This document shows, piece by piece, positions 8,801 through 16,832 of a stretch of DNA of 64,000 nt. The notes under the pieces were generated by a model. The model saw only the letters and a program-made list of their open reading frames with translations. It did no database searches and was not told the origin of the DNA. The DNA is taken from contig NZ_JACSQN010000009.1 in NCBI RefSeq assembly GCF_014836615.1, positions 117,447-181,446 of the forward strand, written 5' to 3'. The stretch comes from Sporosarcina quadrami (GTDB lineage Bacteria > Bacillota > Bacilli > Bacillales_A > Planococcaceae). Numbering within the stretch: position 1 is the first letter of the stretch; every line of letters begins with the position of its first letter. A program made the translations under genes and the position numbers.

Positions 8801-8899
8801 TCAAAACGCCTTCCGTTCATAGACTACAGCTGAAACCGCCCATGACAAACCGGAAAGCAGCAGGGCGACGACTATGAATACCGAAAAAGTCTTTTTCAT
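8801..8899 (-). CDS. 32-residue membrane peptide coupled to MutS-like gene
   Basis: Too short for ordinary gene calling. Its ATG overlaps the TGA of the upstream MutS-like gene (ATGA at 8896-8899), the usual sign of translational coupling. The peptide is MKKTF, then a single hydrophobic helix (VFIVVALLLSGLSWAVSAVV), then YERKAF. It looks like a small single-pass membrane protein or signal-anchor peptide. No homologue was recognised, and its reality rests on the overlap and composition. Confidence 0.5.
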   Translation of the reverse strand: MKKTFSVFIVVALLLSGLSWAVSAVVYERKAF

Positions 8900-10572
8900 C
8901 CACGCAGCAACGCCCGCCACTCACGCTCCGCCATGAAATCTTCCGCCAGCGTATTCGCCCGCTCCGTCATGTCGGATGGGTAAGCTAACAGTTCAAGAAG
9001 TTTTATGGCATTCCTTGAGTTTGAAGGACCACTATGAATCGTATAATCGAAATGGATATCGCCATCTTCGAATGTCTCCGTGAAATGGTAATTGTCATAA
9101 GTGCCTTTCATGATTTCGGTCAATTCGAAATCATGCGTGGCGGTAATGTTCATGCCATTCCCTGTTGACAGCCACTCCATCATGGCAGCGGAGGCGGCGA
9201 TCCGTTCAACAGTATTTGTCCCTTTCAACAGTTCATCGATGAACGACAGACACGGTTTGTCCTCCTCCAACATTCGAATGATCCGTTTCAGTGATTTGAT
9301 TTCTGCGATGAAGTAACTGTCTCCTGCCAGCACGTTATCCTGCACAGCCATGGATGTCGCGACGTAACTCGGCGGCATGGACCACTTTTCGGCTAGTGTC
9401 GTATGAATCGTCTGAGCGAGAATTGCGTTGATGGCGACGGCTTTGATGAACGTCGACTTACCGGAGGCATTGGAGCCCGTTATCAAAGTGTTGCTACTTA
9501 AATTCGCAGAGTTCCTTACGGGCTCGTCAATTAAAGGATGAGCCATATTCAAGAATGAAATCTTTTTCGCTTCCGTAAAAGTGAAAGTAGGCGTGCAATA
9601 AACGGGGAGCGTATGACGGTAAAAAGCCACCGCGATCGCTGCATCGATTCGCCCGAGAACCTCCCACACGACCCGATAGTTTTCTTTATGCTTCGTCACC
9701 GTCCCGATGATTTGATTGTAGGTAACGAAGTCGAGAAGGAACAGGATGCGGATATATTCAAAGATGGCATCAAAATCACCGCCGCCTTTCGTTCCCATCG
9801 AGACGAAATTATTGAGGAATAAAATCTTCTTAAGCGGTTTCAAATTGGTTTTCAAACGGTCCGTCTCTGCCAAAAGCGAAGACTCATTGACAGCAGCTGC
9901 CTTATTCGCCGTATGAATGATACCCGCAACATAACCGACGGAATGCAAACCGTACTCCAGCAATTTCTTATGACGATAATACATGACGCCATTAATAATG
10001 AATGCAGTAAACAGGCAAAGCAGTCCCACTTGCAACTGAAAGAACATTAGGACAATCGAAGCGACCGGTAGTAAAGAAAGCACACAGAAGACGGACGGAT
10101 TTTTCAATCCCTTCGTATGTTCCCCATAGAAAAATGCAGAGGAATCTGTGTAATCACCTTTTCCAAGCTTGGATAAGATGAGCAGAAGTCTTTCGCGAAG
10201 CTCGTCATTGTTCTCCATTTCACGGTATAGCTTTTCATCTTCTTCAAGCCTGTCCTGCGTCAGTTGGATATCTCTCAATTGATTCAACAGATACTCTGAC
10301 CCTACCGACGTCTGCGTATAATTCATTTTTTTGAAAACTTCATCCATCGACAGATCAGCCCATGTCAATGCATCGACACCATCGTAGACAGTGCCCCTTT
10401 TCTTATTCTCCCAATAAGAAACGACAGAACTGGTCGCTTCCTCTGGTCTGCTGAATGTCGCTGTTTTCCATTCTTTCCGAAATTGCTTTCGTTTCTTTCG
10501 ATCTTTCGTCAGAAGATGATAAACGGCTATCAATAGGATTGCCGCTAGAATAATCGGTACTATGTATGTCAT
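8896..10572 (-). CDS. Membrane-anchored MutS-like ATPase
   Basis: 558 residues from the ATG at 10572, with GGAGTGG just upstream; an earlier in-frame ATG at 10590 overlaps that ribosome site. Two hydrophobic regions are seen, residues 1-20 (IVPIILAAILLIAVYHLL) and a pair near 165-205. The C-terminal third is a MutS-type ABC ATPase: Walker A TGSNASGKST, Walker B CLSFIDELLKGTN, then ATHDFELTE. The mismatch-recognition domain of true MutS is missing, and so are the Smr and KOW parts of MutS2. Members of this MutS-related group have no settled function. The small peptide gene overlaps its stop. Confidence 0.75.
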   Translation of the reverse strand: MTYIVPIILAAILLIAVYHLLTKDRKKRKQFRKEWKTATFSRPEEATSSVVSYWENKKRGTVYDGVDALTWADLSMDEVFKKMNYTQTSVGSEYLLNQLRDIQLTQDRLEEDEKLYREMENNDELRERLLLILSKLGKGDYTDSSAFFYGEHTKGLKNPSVFCVLSLLPVASIVLMFFQLQVGLLCLFTAFIINGVMYYRHKKLLEYGLHSVGYVAGIIHTANKAAAVNESSLLAETDRLKTNLKPLKKILFLNNFVSMGTKGGGDFDAIFEYIRILFLLDFVTYNQIIGTVTKHKENYRVVWEVLGRIDAAIAVAFYRHTLPVYCTPTFTFTEAKKISFLNMAHPLIDEPVRNSANLSSNTLITGSNASGKSTFIKAVAINAILAQTIHTTLAEKWSMPPSYVATSMAVQDNVLAGDSYFIAEIKSLKRIIRMLEEDKPCLSFIDELLKGTNTVERIAASAAMMEWLSTGNGMNITATHDFELTEIMKGTYDNYHFTETFEDGDIHFDYTIHSGPSNSRNAIKLLELLAYPSDMTERANTLAEDFMAEREWRALLRG

Positions 10573-10630
10573 CGGTTCCACTCCATTCACTCGCTGCCTT
10601 TATGTACGTTGGAAAACCGGTTAAGTTTCA

Positions 10631-10660
10631 AATTTGTATGTGCCAGGCACTCACACAATT
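10631..10660. repeat. TGTGCCAGGCACTCACACAA repeat
   Basis: Third copy of the element seen at 3624 and 8177, here with a GTGCCAGGCAC core. It lies between two minus-strand genes. Confidence 0.55.
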
Positions 10661-10698
10661 CAGAAATTCCAATCCAATACTTCACTTCCCAGCAACAG

Positions 10699-11145
10699 TT
10701 ATCCCCTTCGAAAAATCAGTTCCCCATCCGAGTCATACTCATCAATAAACGAGAATCCAAGTTCTTCATAAAGTTGAATCGCGCCACTATTCTCCTCAAA
10801 CACACTTAAATAGATGGGCTGTTTTCCGTACTCAGTCATCATGCGCTCAATGAGTAGCTTCGTGAAAAGCCGACCATATCCTTGGCGTTGAAACGGTACG
10901 TCAATTAACAATCGATCCATCCATATATTACGGCCACCATCACTATCGAGCAACGCCCCATACATTGCAAAACCGACTAATCTTTCATCCGTGTATAACC
11001 CGACAGGTCGAAATTCAGGATAGTCTTCTGCATCTTTCAGACACTCTGCAGGTGTCTCGATAAAACCTTTCTGCTCATCGGACATACGGAGTTTCAAGAT
11101 TGCTTCTCTATTTGACTCATCCACTTTGATAATGTTGTATTTCAT
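10699..11145 (-). CDS. GNAT acetyltransferase, SpeG/BltD-like
   Basis: 148 residues from the ATG at 11145 behind CAGGGAGA; the upstream in-frame ATG lacks a ribosome site. Motif A is FQRQGYGRLFTKLL, and the C-terminal signature is NSGAIQLYEELGFSF. WMDRLLIDVPFQ and the N-terminal VDESNREAILKL resemble spermine/spermidine acetyltransferases (BltD, PaiA-like). Polyamine as the substrate is inference. Confidence 0.75.
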   Translation of the reverse strand: MKYNIIKVDESNREAILKLRMSDEQKGFIETPAECLKDAEDYPEFRPVGLYTDERLVGFAMYGALLDSDGGRNIWMDRLLIDVPFQRQGYGRLFTKLLIERMMTEYGKQPIYLSVFEENSGAIQLYEELGFSFIDEYDSDGELIFRRG

Positions 11146-11216
11146 GCTGATTCCATCTCCCTGTAAACTGATAAACAATAGCAGATCAGCCAACGCAATT
11201 ATGTACAGTTCCATCT

Positions 11217-11258
11217 AAAAAGGCATCCTATGGACGAGTCAACGTCTCACAGGATGAC
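11217..11258 (-). terminator. Terminator of the 11267-11869 gene
   Basis: On the minus strand CATCCTGTGAGACG pairs with CGTCCATAGGATG and is followed by CCTTTTT. Confidence 0.6.
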
Positions 11259-11266
11259 TTTATAAA

Positions 11267-11869
11267 TCAATTCAAATTTTTACGAGTATACTCTGAGTCA
11301 ATCGTCTTACCTAACTCAGTTTCCAATCGTTCAAAAATCGGTAAGATCCCTTGTTTTATTACCTTCGCAATCTCATTATTCTTCTTCTTTTCCACCGCTT
11401 TTCCTAGTTTGGATAGCTCAGAATGCAAATTGCCTGTAAAATCCTTATAAACTTTCCAGTTAGAAGGACGCTCTTTACTGTTACTCACGATTTTCAACAT
11501 GTCAGACAGCCACTCAGTTCCGCCCAGCAGCATGTCAAAATGCTCCCAAGTGTCACTAGTCGGAACACTTTGGAATTCTTTAGCTAATGCAGTCACTTCA
11601 GGATTCGCACGCTGTAAATACTCCTCTGCTGAAAGAAGAACATCATTCATGAACTCCTTCTCGGATTTGATGACCACTTCTAGTTGTTCAGTTGAAGCTA
11701 GATTCTCTTCCAAGTACTCTTCATGCTCGTCATATACTTCTACTCCGTCTGCGATGAAATGGCTGAAGTGGAATCCTTCAGTCACCTGCTCATTAATGTG
11801 CTCGATTACTTCTTCTGCTGTAGGTGTTGCCGCGTAGTCTGTATGTTGTTCACCGATGATTAATTTCAA
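11267..11869 (-). CDS. Hypothetical protein, helical C-terminus
   Basis: 200 residues if started at the TTG at 11869, which has GGAGG eight bases upstream; the open frame continues to 11995 but nothing supports that longer start. The protein is acidic and mostly helical. An N-terminal alpha/beta part (LIIGEQHTDYAATPTAEEV) is followed by helices containing WEHFDMLLGGTEWLSDML. There is no signal peptide or membrane segment. I do not recognise the family. It has its own terminator and is probably monocistronic. Confidence 0.55.
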   Translation of the reverse strand: MKLIIGEQHTDYAATPTAEEVIEHINEQVTEGFHFSHFIADGVEVYDEHEEYLEENLASTEQLEVVIKSEKEFMNDVLLSAEEYLQRANPEVTALAKEFQSVPTSDTWEHFDMLLGGTEWLSDMLKIVSNSKERPSNWKVYKDFTGNLHSELSKLGKAVEKKKNNEIAKVIKQGILPIFERLETELGKTIDSEYTRKNLN

Positions 11870-12064
11870 AATGGTTTCCTCCGTTGGTTTGTAGTGAGTT
11901 ATAGTTGTTATATCGGTTAAAAGAGGGAATTTTATACGTTTCGACGATGAATTTCTAAATACTGTTCGCAAGGATGTATAAAACGACTTTTTCACTGCTC
12001 AATTAATGCATAAATGATCTGAGATTAGTAGAATAGGAATATACGTTCCGGAGGTGGCATTGAG

Positions 12065-12877
12065 ATGGCTTTTACGAATTTCATCTGTGGTAAATTGCTA
12101 GGGGATGGCTGTATTACGAAGCAGGAAGGGAGGAAGCCGCGTTTTCAATTTATGCACAGAATCGAAGACGTTGGATGGGCGCAGCATTGCTATGAGCAAT
12201 TGAGGTATGATATCCCTGTGAATGCCCCTGCCTATCGGAAAGTACTAGACCCACGATTGAAGAAAGGCTTTGCAGAGAGCTATGTCGTCCAATCAAAGAC
12301 GCATGAAATCATAACAGCATTATATGAAATTTGGTATCCGAGCGGAAAGAAGAACTTGCCGATGGATTGGATTCAACAATATATGAATGAGCGCTCACTC
12401 GCTTGGTGGTATCAAGATGATGGTCATCTGAAAATCGTCAAAGGGGTTGCAAGCAAAATCATTCTTTCTACGGATAGCTTTACGAGAGAAGAGAATGAAT
12501 TCCTTACGCAGTTGCTATGGCAAAAGTGGCAATTACAATTCAGAATCGACGGGCAAAACCGCTTACTCCTTTACGATAAATTTCAAATCCACTATTTCCT
12601 GCACCTAGTATCCCCATGGTTGCACGAATCAATGAACAGGAAGGCATTGCCCATTCAGCCACTTAGACCAATCGCCAAAAGAACAACCATCTATCTACCT
12701 GCAACGTATCAAATTAAAAAACCAACTGCGGAGATAAACGAGAAGCTCTCTTCCCTGCTATCACTCTTTATCGACCCAACAACAAACACAGTTTGCAACA
12801 ACCACATTTTCTGCACGTTTCAGCCATTACGGCTACAACAAATAGAAATAAGAAATTATCAGATTATTCTAAAATAG
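12065..12877 (+). CDS. Free-standing LAGLIDADG homing endonuclease
   Basis: 270 residues, ATG behind CCGGAGGTGG. It has two LAGLIDADG-type helices, GKLLGDGCI at residues 9-17 and SLAWWYQDDGH at 111-121, each ending in the acidic metal-binding residue, so one chain can form the two-fold catalytic core. It is not inside an intron or intein here. It lies about 1.8 kb from the group I introns of the first flagellin gene and could mobilise them or their relatives. That link is inference; free-standing members of this family are common in Bacillales. Confidence 0.8.
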   Translation: MAFTNFICGKLLGDGCITKQEGRKPRFQFMHRIEDVGWAQHCYEQLRYDIPVNAPAYRKVLDPRLKKGFAESYVVQSKTHEIITALYEIWYPSGKKNLPMDWIQQYMNERSLAWWYQDDGHLKIVKGVASKIILSTDSFTREENEFLTQLLWQKWQLQFRIDGQNRLLLYDKFQIHYFLHLVSPWLHESMNRKALPIQPLRPIAKRTTIYLPATYQIKKPTAEINEKLSSLLSLFIDPTTNTVCNNHIFCTFQPLRLQQIEIRNYQIILK

Positions 12878-12886
12878 GAGCATAGG

Positions 12887-12964
12887 GTGAATCTAGCCAG
12901 AATCCGGCAACAGACTGGATTGACGATTAGTCAGTTAGCGGAGTATTGTTTTGTGATAAAATGA
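12887..12964 (+). pseudogene. Truncated helix-turn-helix start
   Basis: GTG at 12887 behind AGGAGCATAGG opens a 25-codon frame whose product contains LARIRQQTGLTISQLAEYC. This is the beginning of an XRE-type helix-turn-helix, cut off by TGA at 12962. It directly follows the LAGLIDADG stop. It looks like the stump of a regulator broken by insertion or deletion. The frame is short, so this could be chance. Confidence 0.3.
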
Positions 12965-13072
12965 AAACGGCAATCAACACAATGCTTCGTCATTGTTTAT
13001 AGGCAGCTGTTACTAGTGCAGAACCACCGATAGAGGTTATACGTCGCTATAATAATATATTAAAAGATTCTA

Positions 13073-13819
13073 TTATAAAAATCCGAAAAATTTATTTATA
13101 ATTTTTACCAACCAATTTGTAGGGTTTAGTTTTTCAATAACTTGATTTTTATCCAACTCTTTTATAAAAGTCAGAAAGTCATGAGTATTAATATATTTTT
13201 CTGCTATCTCAGGTACAAACGGCCCCATATCTTTAAAATGATTAAGAATATCTTCTTCCTCAAATGTCCATTCAACACAGTACTTTAAAGAGATTCTTTT
13301 CTTGAAAGGAATATTATGATATTTAATCCAGGGGCTCGGTACATCTTCACCTAACTCAAAAATAGCTGATGGAGACAAGATAACTCCTATCCAATTTGTG
13401 GATTCGTGCCAACTAGCCGATTCATCAATGGCTGGCCCGATCATAATATTTTCTTGTTTTGAATAATTTCCAAAAGCAGTGGCCCCCCTTAAAGGAATAG
13501 ACCTTCTGATAGATTCAGGTATGAGATATTTACATAATTGACCATGAATTTTTAAAGCAATATTTGGATCACCTGGTGTGAAAATAGCTATTGTGTCTGA
13601 AATACTTATTACTTCAGTATTCATACCACGGAAAGCAGGATTTAACTCGGTTGCATTTAGTGTGAACTCTTTAGCTTTGTCTTCTGCGTCAATAATTAAT
13701 CTTAAAAGAGAGTTGATAGCATTAGGGTTTTCTTTCCAAATACCTTTCCATCCTAGTACGTCTAAAAAAGTCACTGCTCCTCTTTGATTCATTTCGGAAT
13801 CCACATCATTTATTATCAT
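13073..13819 (-). CDS. Class III nucleotide-cyclase-like protein
   Basis: 248 residues. The visible pattern is that of class III adenylate/guanylate cyclase-fold proteins: VTFLDVLGW (Asp20) and ISISDTIAIF (Asp75) match the two metal-binding strands, then IPLRGATAFGNY (111-119) and MIGPAIDESASWHE (127-139) match the later conserved segments. Similar stand-alone cyclase domains occur in bacterial antiphage signalling such as Pycsar. The start ATG overlaps the stop of the upstream gene (TAATG). The sequence is A+T-richer than the flanks, which suggests transfer. Real cyclase activity is not certain. Confidence 0.55.
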   Translation of the reverse strand: MIINDVDSEMNQRGAVTFLDVLGWKGIWKENPNAINSLLRLIIDAEDKAKEFTLNATELNPAFRGMNTEVISISDTIAIFTPGDPNIALKIHGQLCKYLIPESIRRSIPLRGATAFGNYSKQENIMIGPAIDESASWHESTNWIGVILSPSAIFELGEDVPSPWIKYHNIPFKKRISLKYCVEWTFEEEDILNHFKDMGPFVPEIAEKYINTHDFLTFIKELDKNQVIEKLNPTNWLVKIINKFFGFL

Positions 13820-14481
13820 TATTTAAACCCCTTAAAAATGCCTTTGGGACTACTTTTTTCACAAGAATTTATCCACTTAGCTATATCGTCTAATGAACTT
13901 TGAACTTCCTCCTTGGTGAGTCCTTTCTCCTTGGCAGAATCCCATAACCACCCCATATAATTAGGTAGCTCTGCCGGATAATTTATTAAATCATTATCTA
14001 ATATTTCGTAGAAAACAGGATACCCTTTTTTGTCACATGAACCTGACCTAGAAAGCAAAGATACATTCCATCCCTCTTCAATTCTAATAAATCGGTAAGT
14101 GTCAGTATGTCCCCATCGACGAGAGTAAATTTGCATTTTAAACGTTATGTCTATAGTTAAGTCAAACGGATCATCATTTGAATTTTCATCATCTATGAAA
14201 GCTAACAAATCCTCAACCGGGTGAATATGCTTATAGAAGTCTCTATGGTCTGGACTAAGCCCTCTATTTTTTATCATATATTTATGATGTCGGGGTTCTC
14301 TAGCTTCATCTTTTAATGAAATGTGAAGTTGATGTGCAATATCTGCCATATCCGAAATTTTTTTTTGCCTTTGTGCGGACGAAAAATTATGTTCATAAGT
14401 ATCTTCTTTCAAATCGTTCAGTAATTTCTCGAGCATTTTTCTTAATTTTCGTTGGTTCTCATTCAATATAATTTCCGTCAT
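13819..14481 (-). CDS. Unknown partner of the cyclase-like gene
   Basis: 220 residues, ATG behind AAGGAGGAG. It is the first gene of a two-gene operon, its TAA sharing a base with the cyclase-like ATG. The N-terminal half is helical and charged (NQRKLRKMLEKLLNDLKED). The C-terminal part (about 130-205) has SGSCDKKGYPVFYEILDNDL, then YPAELPNYMGWLW and a closing amphipathic helix, reminiscent of small integron-cassette-type domains. No membrane segment or nuclease motif is seen. The role is unknown; the coupling suggests it works with the cyclase-like protein. Confidence 0.5.
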   Translation of the reverse strand: MTEIILNENQRKLRKMLEKLLNDLKEDTYEHNFSSAQRQKKISDMADIAHQLHISLKDEAREPRHHKYMIKNRGLSPDHRDFYKHIHPVEDLLAFIDDENSNDDPFDLTIDITFKMQIYSRRWGHTDTYRFIRIEEGWNVSLLSRSGSCDKKGYPVFYEILDNDLINYPAELPNYMGWLWDSAKEKGLTKEEVQSSLDDIAKWINSCEKSSPKGIFKGFK

Positions 14482-14573
14482 AATAATCTCCTCCTTATAT
14501 TATTTTTAAGTGTTAAGACATTATATCTGCATTAGCATACATTAACAAGCTTAGATAAGATTCACTATTTCAA

Positions 14574-14606
14574 AAAACACGATCCGATAACTCGGACCGT
14601 GTTTTA
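14574..14606 (-). terminator. Terminator of flagellin gene hag1
   Basis: Minus-strand stem ACACGGTCCGA / TCGGATCGTGT followed by TTTTTTG, 10 bases after the last hag1 exon. Confidence 0.8.
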
Positions 14607-14615
14607 TTAACCATA

Positions 14616-16539
14616 TTAACGTAGCAATTGAAGAACGCCCTGAGGCTGTTGATTTGCTTGCGATGCGTCCAATATATTTCTATAAAGGTCAGACTATATC
14701 TTCACCCTTCAAGTTGCCTTAAAGGGGCTGGGCACTTCGAATCCCTTGTTGAATGGACCCTACGGATTTCATCGTCATAGCGGATGCCTTAGACGGTATA
14801 TCCTAGTCGTTGAACGTTCCCCACGGTTTCCCGACAGGGGCTTCGCTGCTGATTGTCCAATCTCTTCTTTTTCAAACCATGACGTTTACCGTTTCCAGTT
14901 CCGCTGTGGTAGAAGAGCTCTCAGGAGGTTCCAGCAATTCACCCAGTGATGATCTTATCCGTTGCCAGATAAGACGCCCGTACAACATTATCGAAGAAGT
15001 TGTAAAACTCCTTGCGATGACTGTTGTGCTTGAGCCAACATTGCTTGTGCTGCTTGAGTTAAGATGTTGTTCTTCGTGAAGTCCATCATCTCTTTCGCCA
15101 TCGTGCGAACATTAGCTTTCACTAATGACTAGACTATATCTTCACCCTCCACACTGGGTAGGGGCCGGGCACTTCGGATCGGCAAGATACTCACACTTGC
15201 GTTTCCTACGGATTTCATCATCATTGCTTGCGCTTTAGATGGTCTATCCTAGTCGTTGAACCTTCTCCACTCTTTCGAGACAGGAGCTTGGCTGCTGATT
15301 GCCCAATCTGTTCTTTTTTCGAGCATTCACGCTTACCGTTTCCAGTTACGTTGTAGCAAGAACAGTTTCAGGGGTTTCCAGCAATTCACCCGGTCGTACT
15401 CTCTGACCGTTACCAGTCAGGACGACTGTGTTTGTCTCAGTTGCTTATGCAGCTGATAAAACATAATCCACGTCGCGGATACGTGATTCCGCAGCTGTTA
15501 GGTTTTCGGAAGAAGTTCCGAGGTTGTTGATTGTGTGTTCTAGACGGTTTTGTGTAGCACCTAGTTTTGAACGTTCTCCTGATACGATATCAATTGCAGT
15601 TTGAATTTTTGTTACTGCTGATGCCGCTTTATCATGTGTAGAAACATCTAGGGCTTGTTCTGTAACAATACTGTTCGTACCATCAGTAACGCCTAAAGAA
15701 CCTCCTGCTGTACCTGCCGTTGTAATACCAAGAGCAGATGCACGCATATCAGTAATATCAAGTTTCATTCCTTGATTTTCATTAGCTCCAATTTGGAAAT
15801 TCAGTGCCTTAGTATCAGTAGATGCACCTTCAGTAATTGTTACTGCACTGGCAGCAACTCCAGTTGCACTTGTAATGCTTGCTGTCATTCCTACTGATGA
15901 TGCATTTGTGTCAGTAACAATTGATACAGTTGAACCGGTAAACGAAGCAGTGAATCTTTCACCTAAAGATGTATCACCGTTAATGGCAGCAACAATAGCC
16001 GCACCAGTATCAGCAATATTAGTATCAAAGTCAATTTGCTTACCCATAACCGTTATAGAACCACCTGACATACCAGTTAAATCTACCGCCATGGATGATG
16101 TACCCGTATACTCTAAAGATTTATCCCCATTTATCAATTTCTGAGTATTAAATTCAGTAGTGTTCCCGATACGGTTAATTTCAGAAGTTAATGAATTAAT
16201 CTCCTTTTGAATCTCTCCACGGTCAGATGATGTATTTGTATCATTAGCTGCTTGTGTAGCAAGTTCACGCATACGTTGAAGAATATCATGTGTTTCATTC
16301 AAAGCACCTTCAGCAGTTTGAATTAACGAAATACCATCTTGTGAGTTTTTTGCTGCCATATCCAAACCACGAATTTGACCGCGCATTTTTTCAGAAATTG
16401 CAAGTCCAGCTGCATCGTCTCCGGCACGGTTGATTTGTAATCCAGAAGACAATTTCTCCAAGTTTTTAGAAGCCTGTGCATTGTTTGAGCCCAATTGACG
16501 GTGTGTGTTAAGTGCTGCGATATTGTGATTGATAATCAT
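14616..16539 (-). CDS. hag: Flagellin hag1, interrupted by two group I introns
   Basis: Flagellar filament protein. Proposed exons on the minus strand are 16539-15466 (358 residues), 15101-15033 (23) and 14660-14616 (14 plus stop), giving 395 residues. Exon 1 has the D0/D1 N-terminus ([16 protein letters not shown]) and ends at RIRDVD. The uninterrupted frame would add only YVLSAA and stop, losing the C-terminal D0 helix. Exon 2 restores [14 protein letters not shown] and exon 3 [14 protein letters not shown]. Splice points were set by exon continuity and by the group I rule (U before, G at intron end). If the second intron is retained, the frame still ends in a complete C-terminus at 14988. 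Sigma-D promoter and CsrA-site leader. Confidence 0.85.
14661..15032 (-). ncRNA. Group I intron 2 of hag1
   Basis: 372 nt. On the minus strand the conserved core is seen in order: a P2-like hairpin CTTATC/GATAAG, GGGTGAATTGCTGGAA (P4 region), GACAATCAGCAGC, GTTCAACGACTAGGATA (P7 5' side) and GAAGATATAGTCT (P7 3' side). The intron ends in G and follows a U. It has no open reading frame for a homing enzyme. Its first 45 nt are in frame with exon 2 and encode [14 protein letters not shown] plus stop, mimicking exon 3. A canonical P1 guide helix was not obvious to me. Confidence 0.8.
15102..15465 (-). ncRNA. Group I intron 1 of hag1
   Basis: 364 nt, between RIRDVD and MAKEMM codons. The minus strand carries hairpin CTGAC/GTCAG, GGGTGAATTGCTGGAAACCC, CAATCAGCAGCCAAG, GGTTCAACGACTAGGATAG and GTGAAGATATAGTC, then a P9-type hairpin CATTAG/CTAATG before the terminal G. 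It is identical to the hag2 intron. Retention gives a stop after six codons and a flagellin lacking its C-terminal helix, so splicing is needed for function. Confidence 0.85.
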
Positions 16540-16566
16540 GTTATTTTCCTCCTTGAGTGTATGTTA

Positions 16567-16586
16567 GGTTCACGTCCATGTGACCC
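16567..16586 (-). promoter_or_regulatory. Probable CsrA-binding hairpin in hag1 leader
   Basis: In the 5' leader TCAC-ATGGAC-GTGA forms a hairpin with GGA in the loop, the classical CsrA target. A second GGA lies in the CAAGGAGG ribosome site. B. subtilis CsrA represses hag this way, and FliW relieves it. The same hairpin precedes hag2. Confidence 0.65.
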
Positions 16587-16640
16587 TGTTTTTGGGCGGT
16601 GTTTAGAGCCGGCCGAACTCTTTTTCCGCTCACGATACTA

Positions 16641-16667
16641 ATATCGGATAGAATATTCAAGTATTTA
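16641..16667 (-). promoter_or_regulatory. Sigma-D promoter of hag1
   Basis: Minus strand TAAA, 15 bases, TCCGATAT; the consensus is TAAA-N15-GCCGATAT. It lies about 100 bases before the start codon. Confidence 0.85.
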
Positions 16668-16791
16668 ATGTTTCTTAAATTAAAATTAAAATATTTTATA
16701 AATATGACTTGATAAACATTAATACCCAGCTATTAATGTTTACTTCTAAACTTAATCTGTCATTTGTTAAATGCTAATAATTTCAAAAATA

Positions 16792-16822
16792 AAAAACGAT
16801 CCGATTTCTCGGATCGCGATTA
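16792..16822 (-). terminator. Terminator of flagellin gene hag2
   Basis: Minus-strand stem CGATCCGA / TCGGATCG followed by a run of T, 10 bases after the hag2 stop. Confidence 0.8.
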
Positions 16823-16832
16823 ATTAACCATA

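Noticed and set aside
15256..15456. 66-codon plus-strand open frame, identical to one at 17101-17301
   Set aside because: It is antisense to the duplicated group I intron; its conservation is explained by the identical ribozyme sequence, and it has no ribosome site or recognisable protein.
15445..16539. Flagellin frames ending in YVLSAA taken as truncated pseudogenes
   Set aside because: The missing C-terminal codons are intact behind group I core sequence, and promoters, leaders and terminators are all in place.
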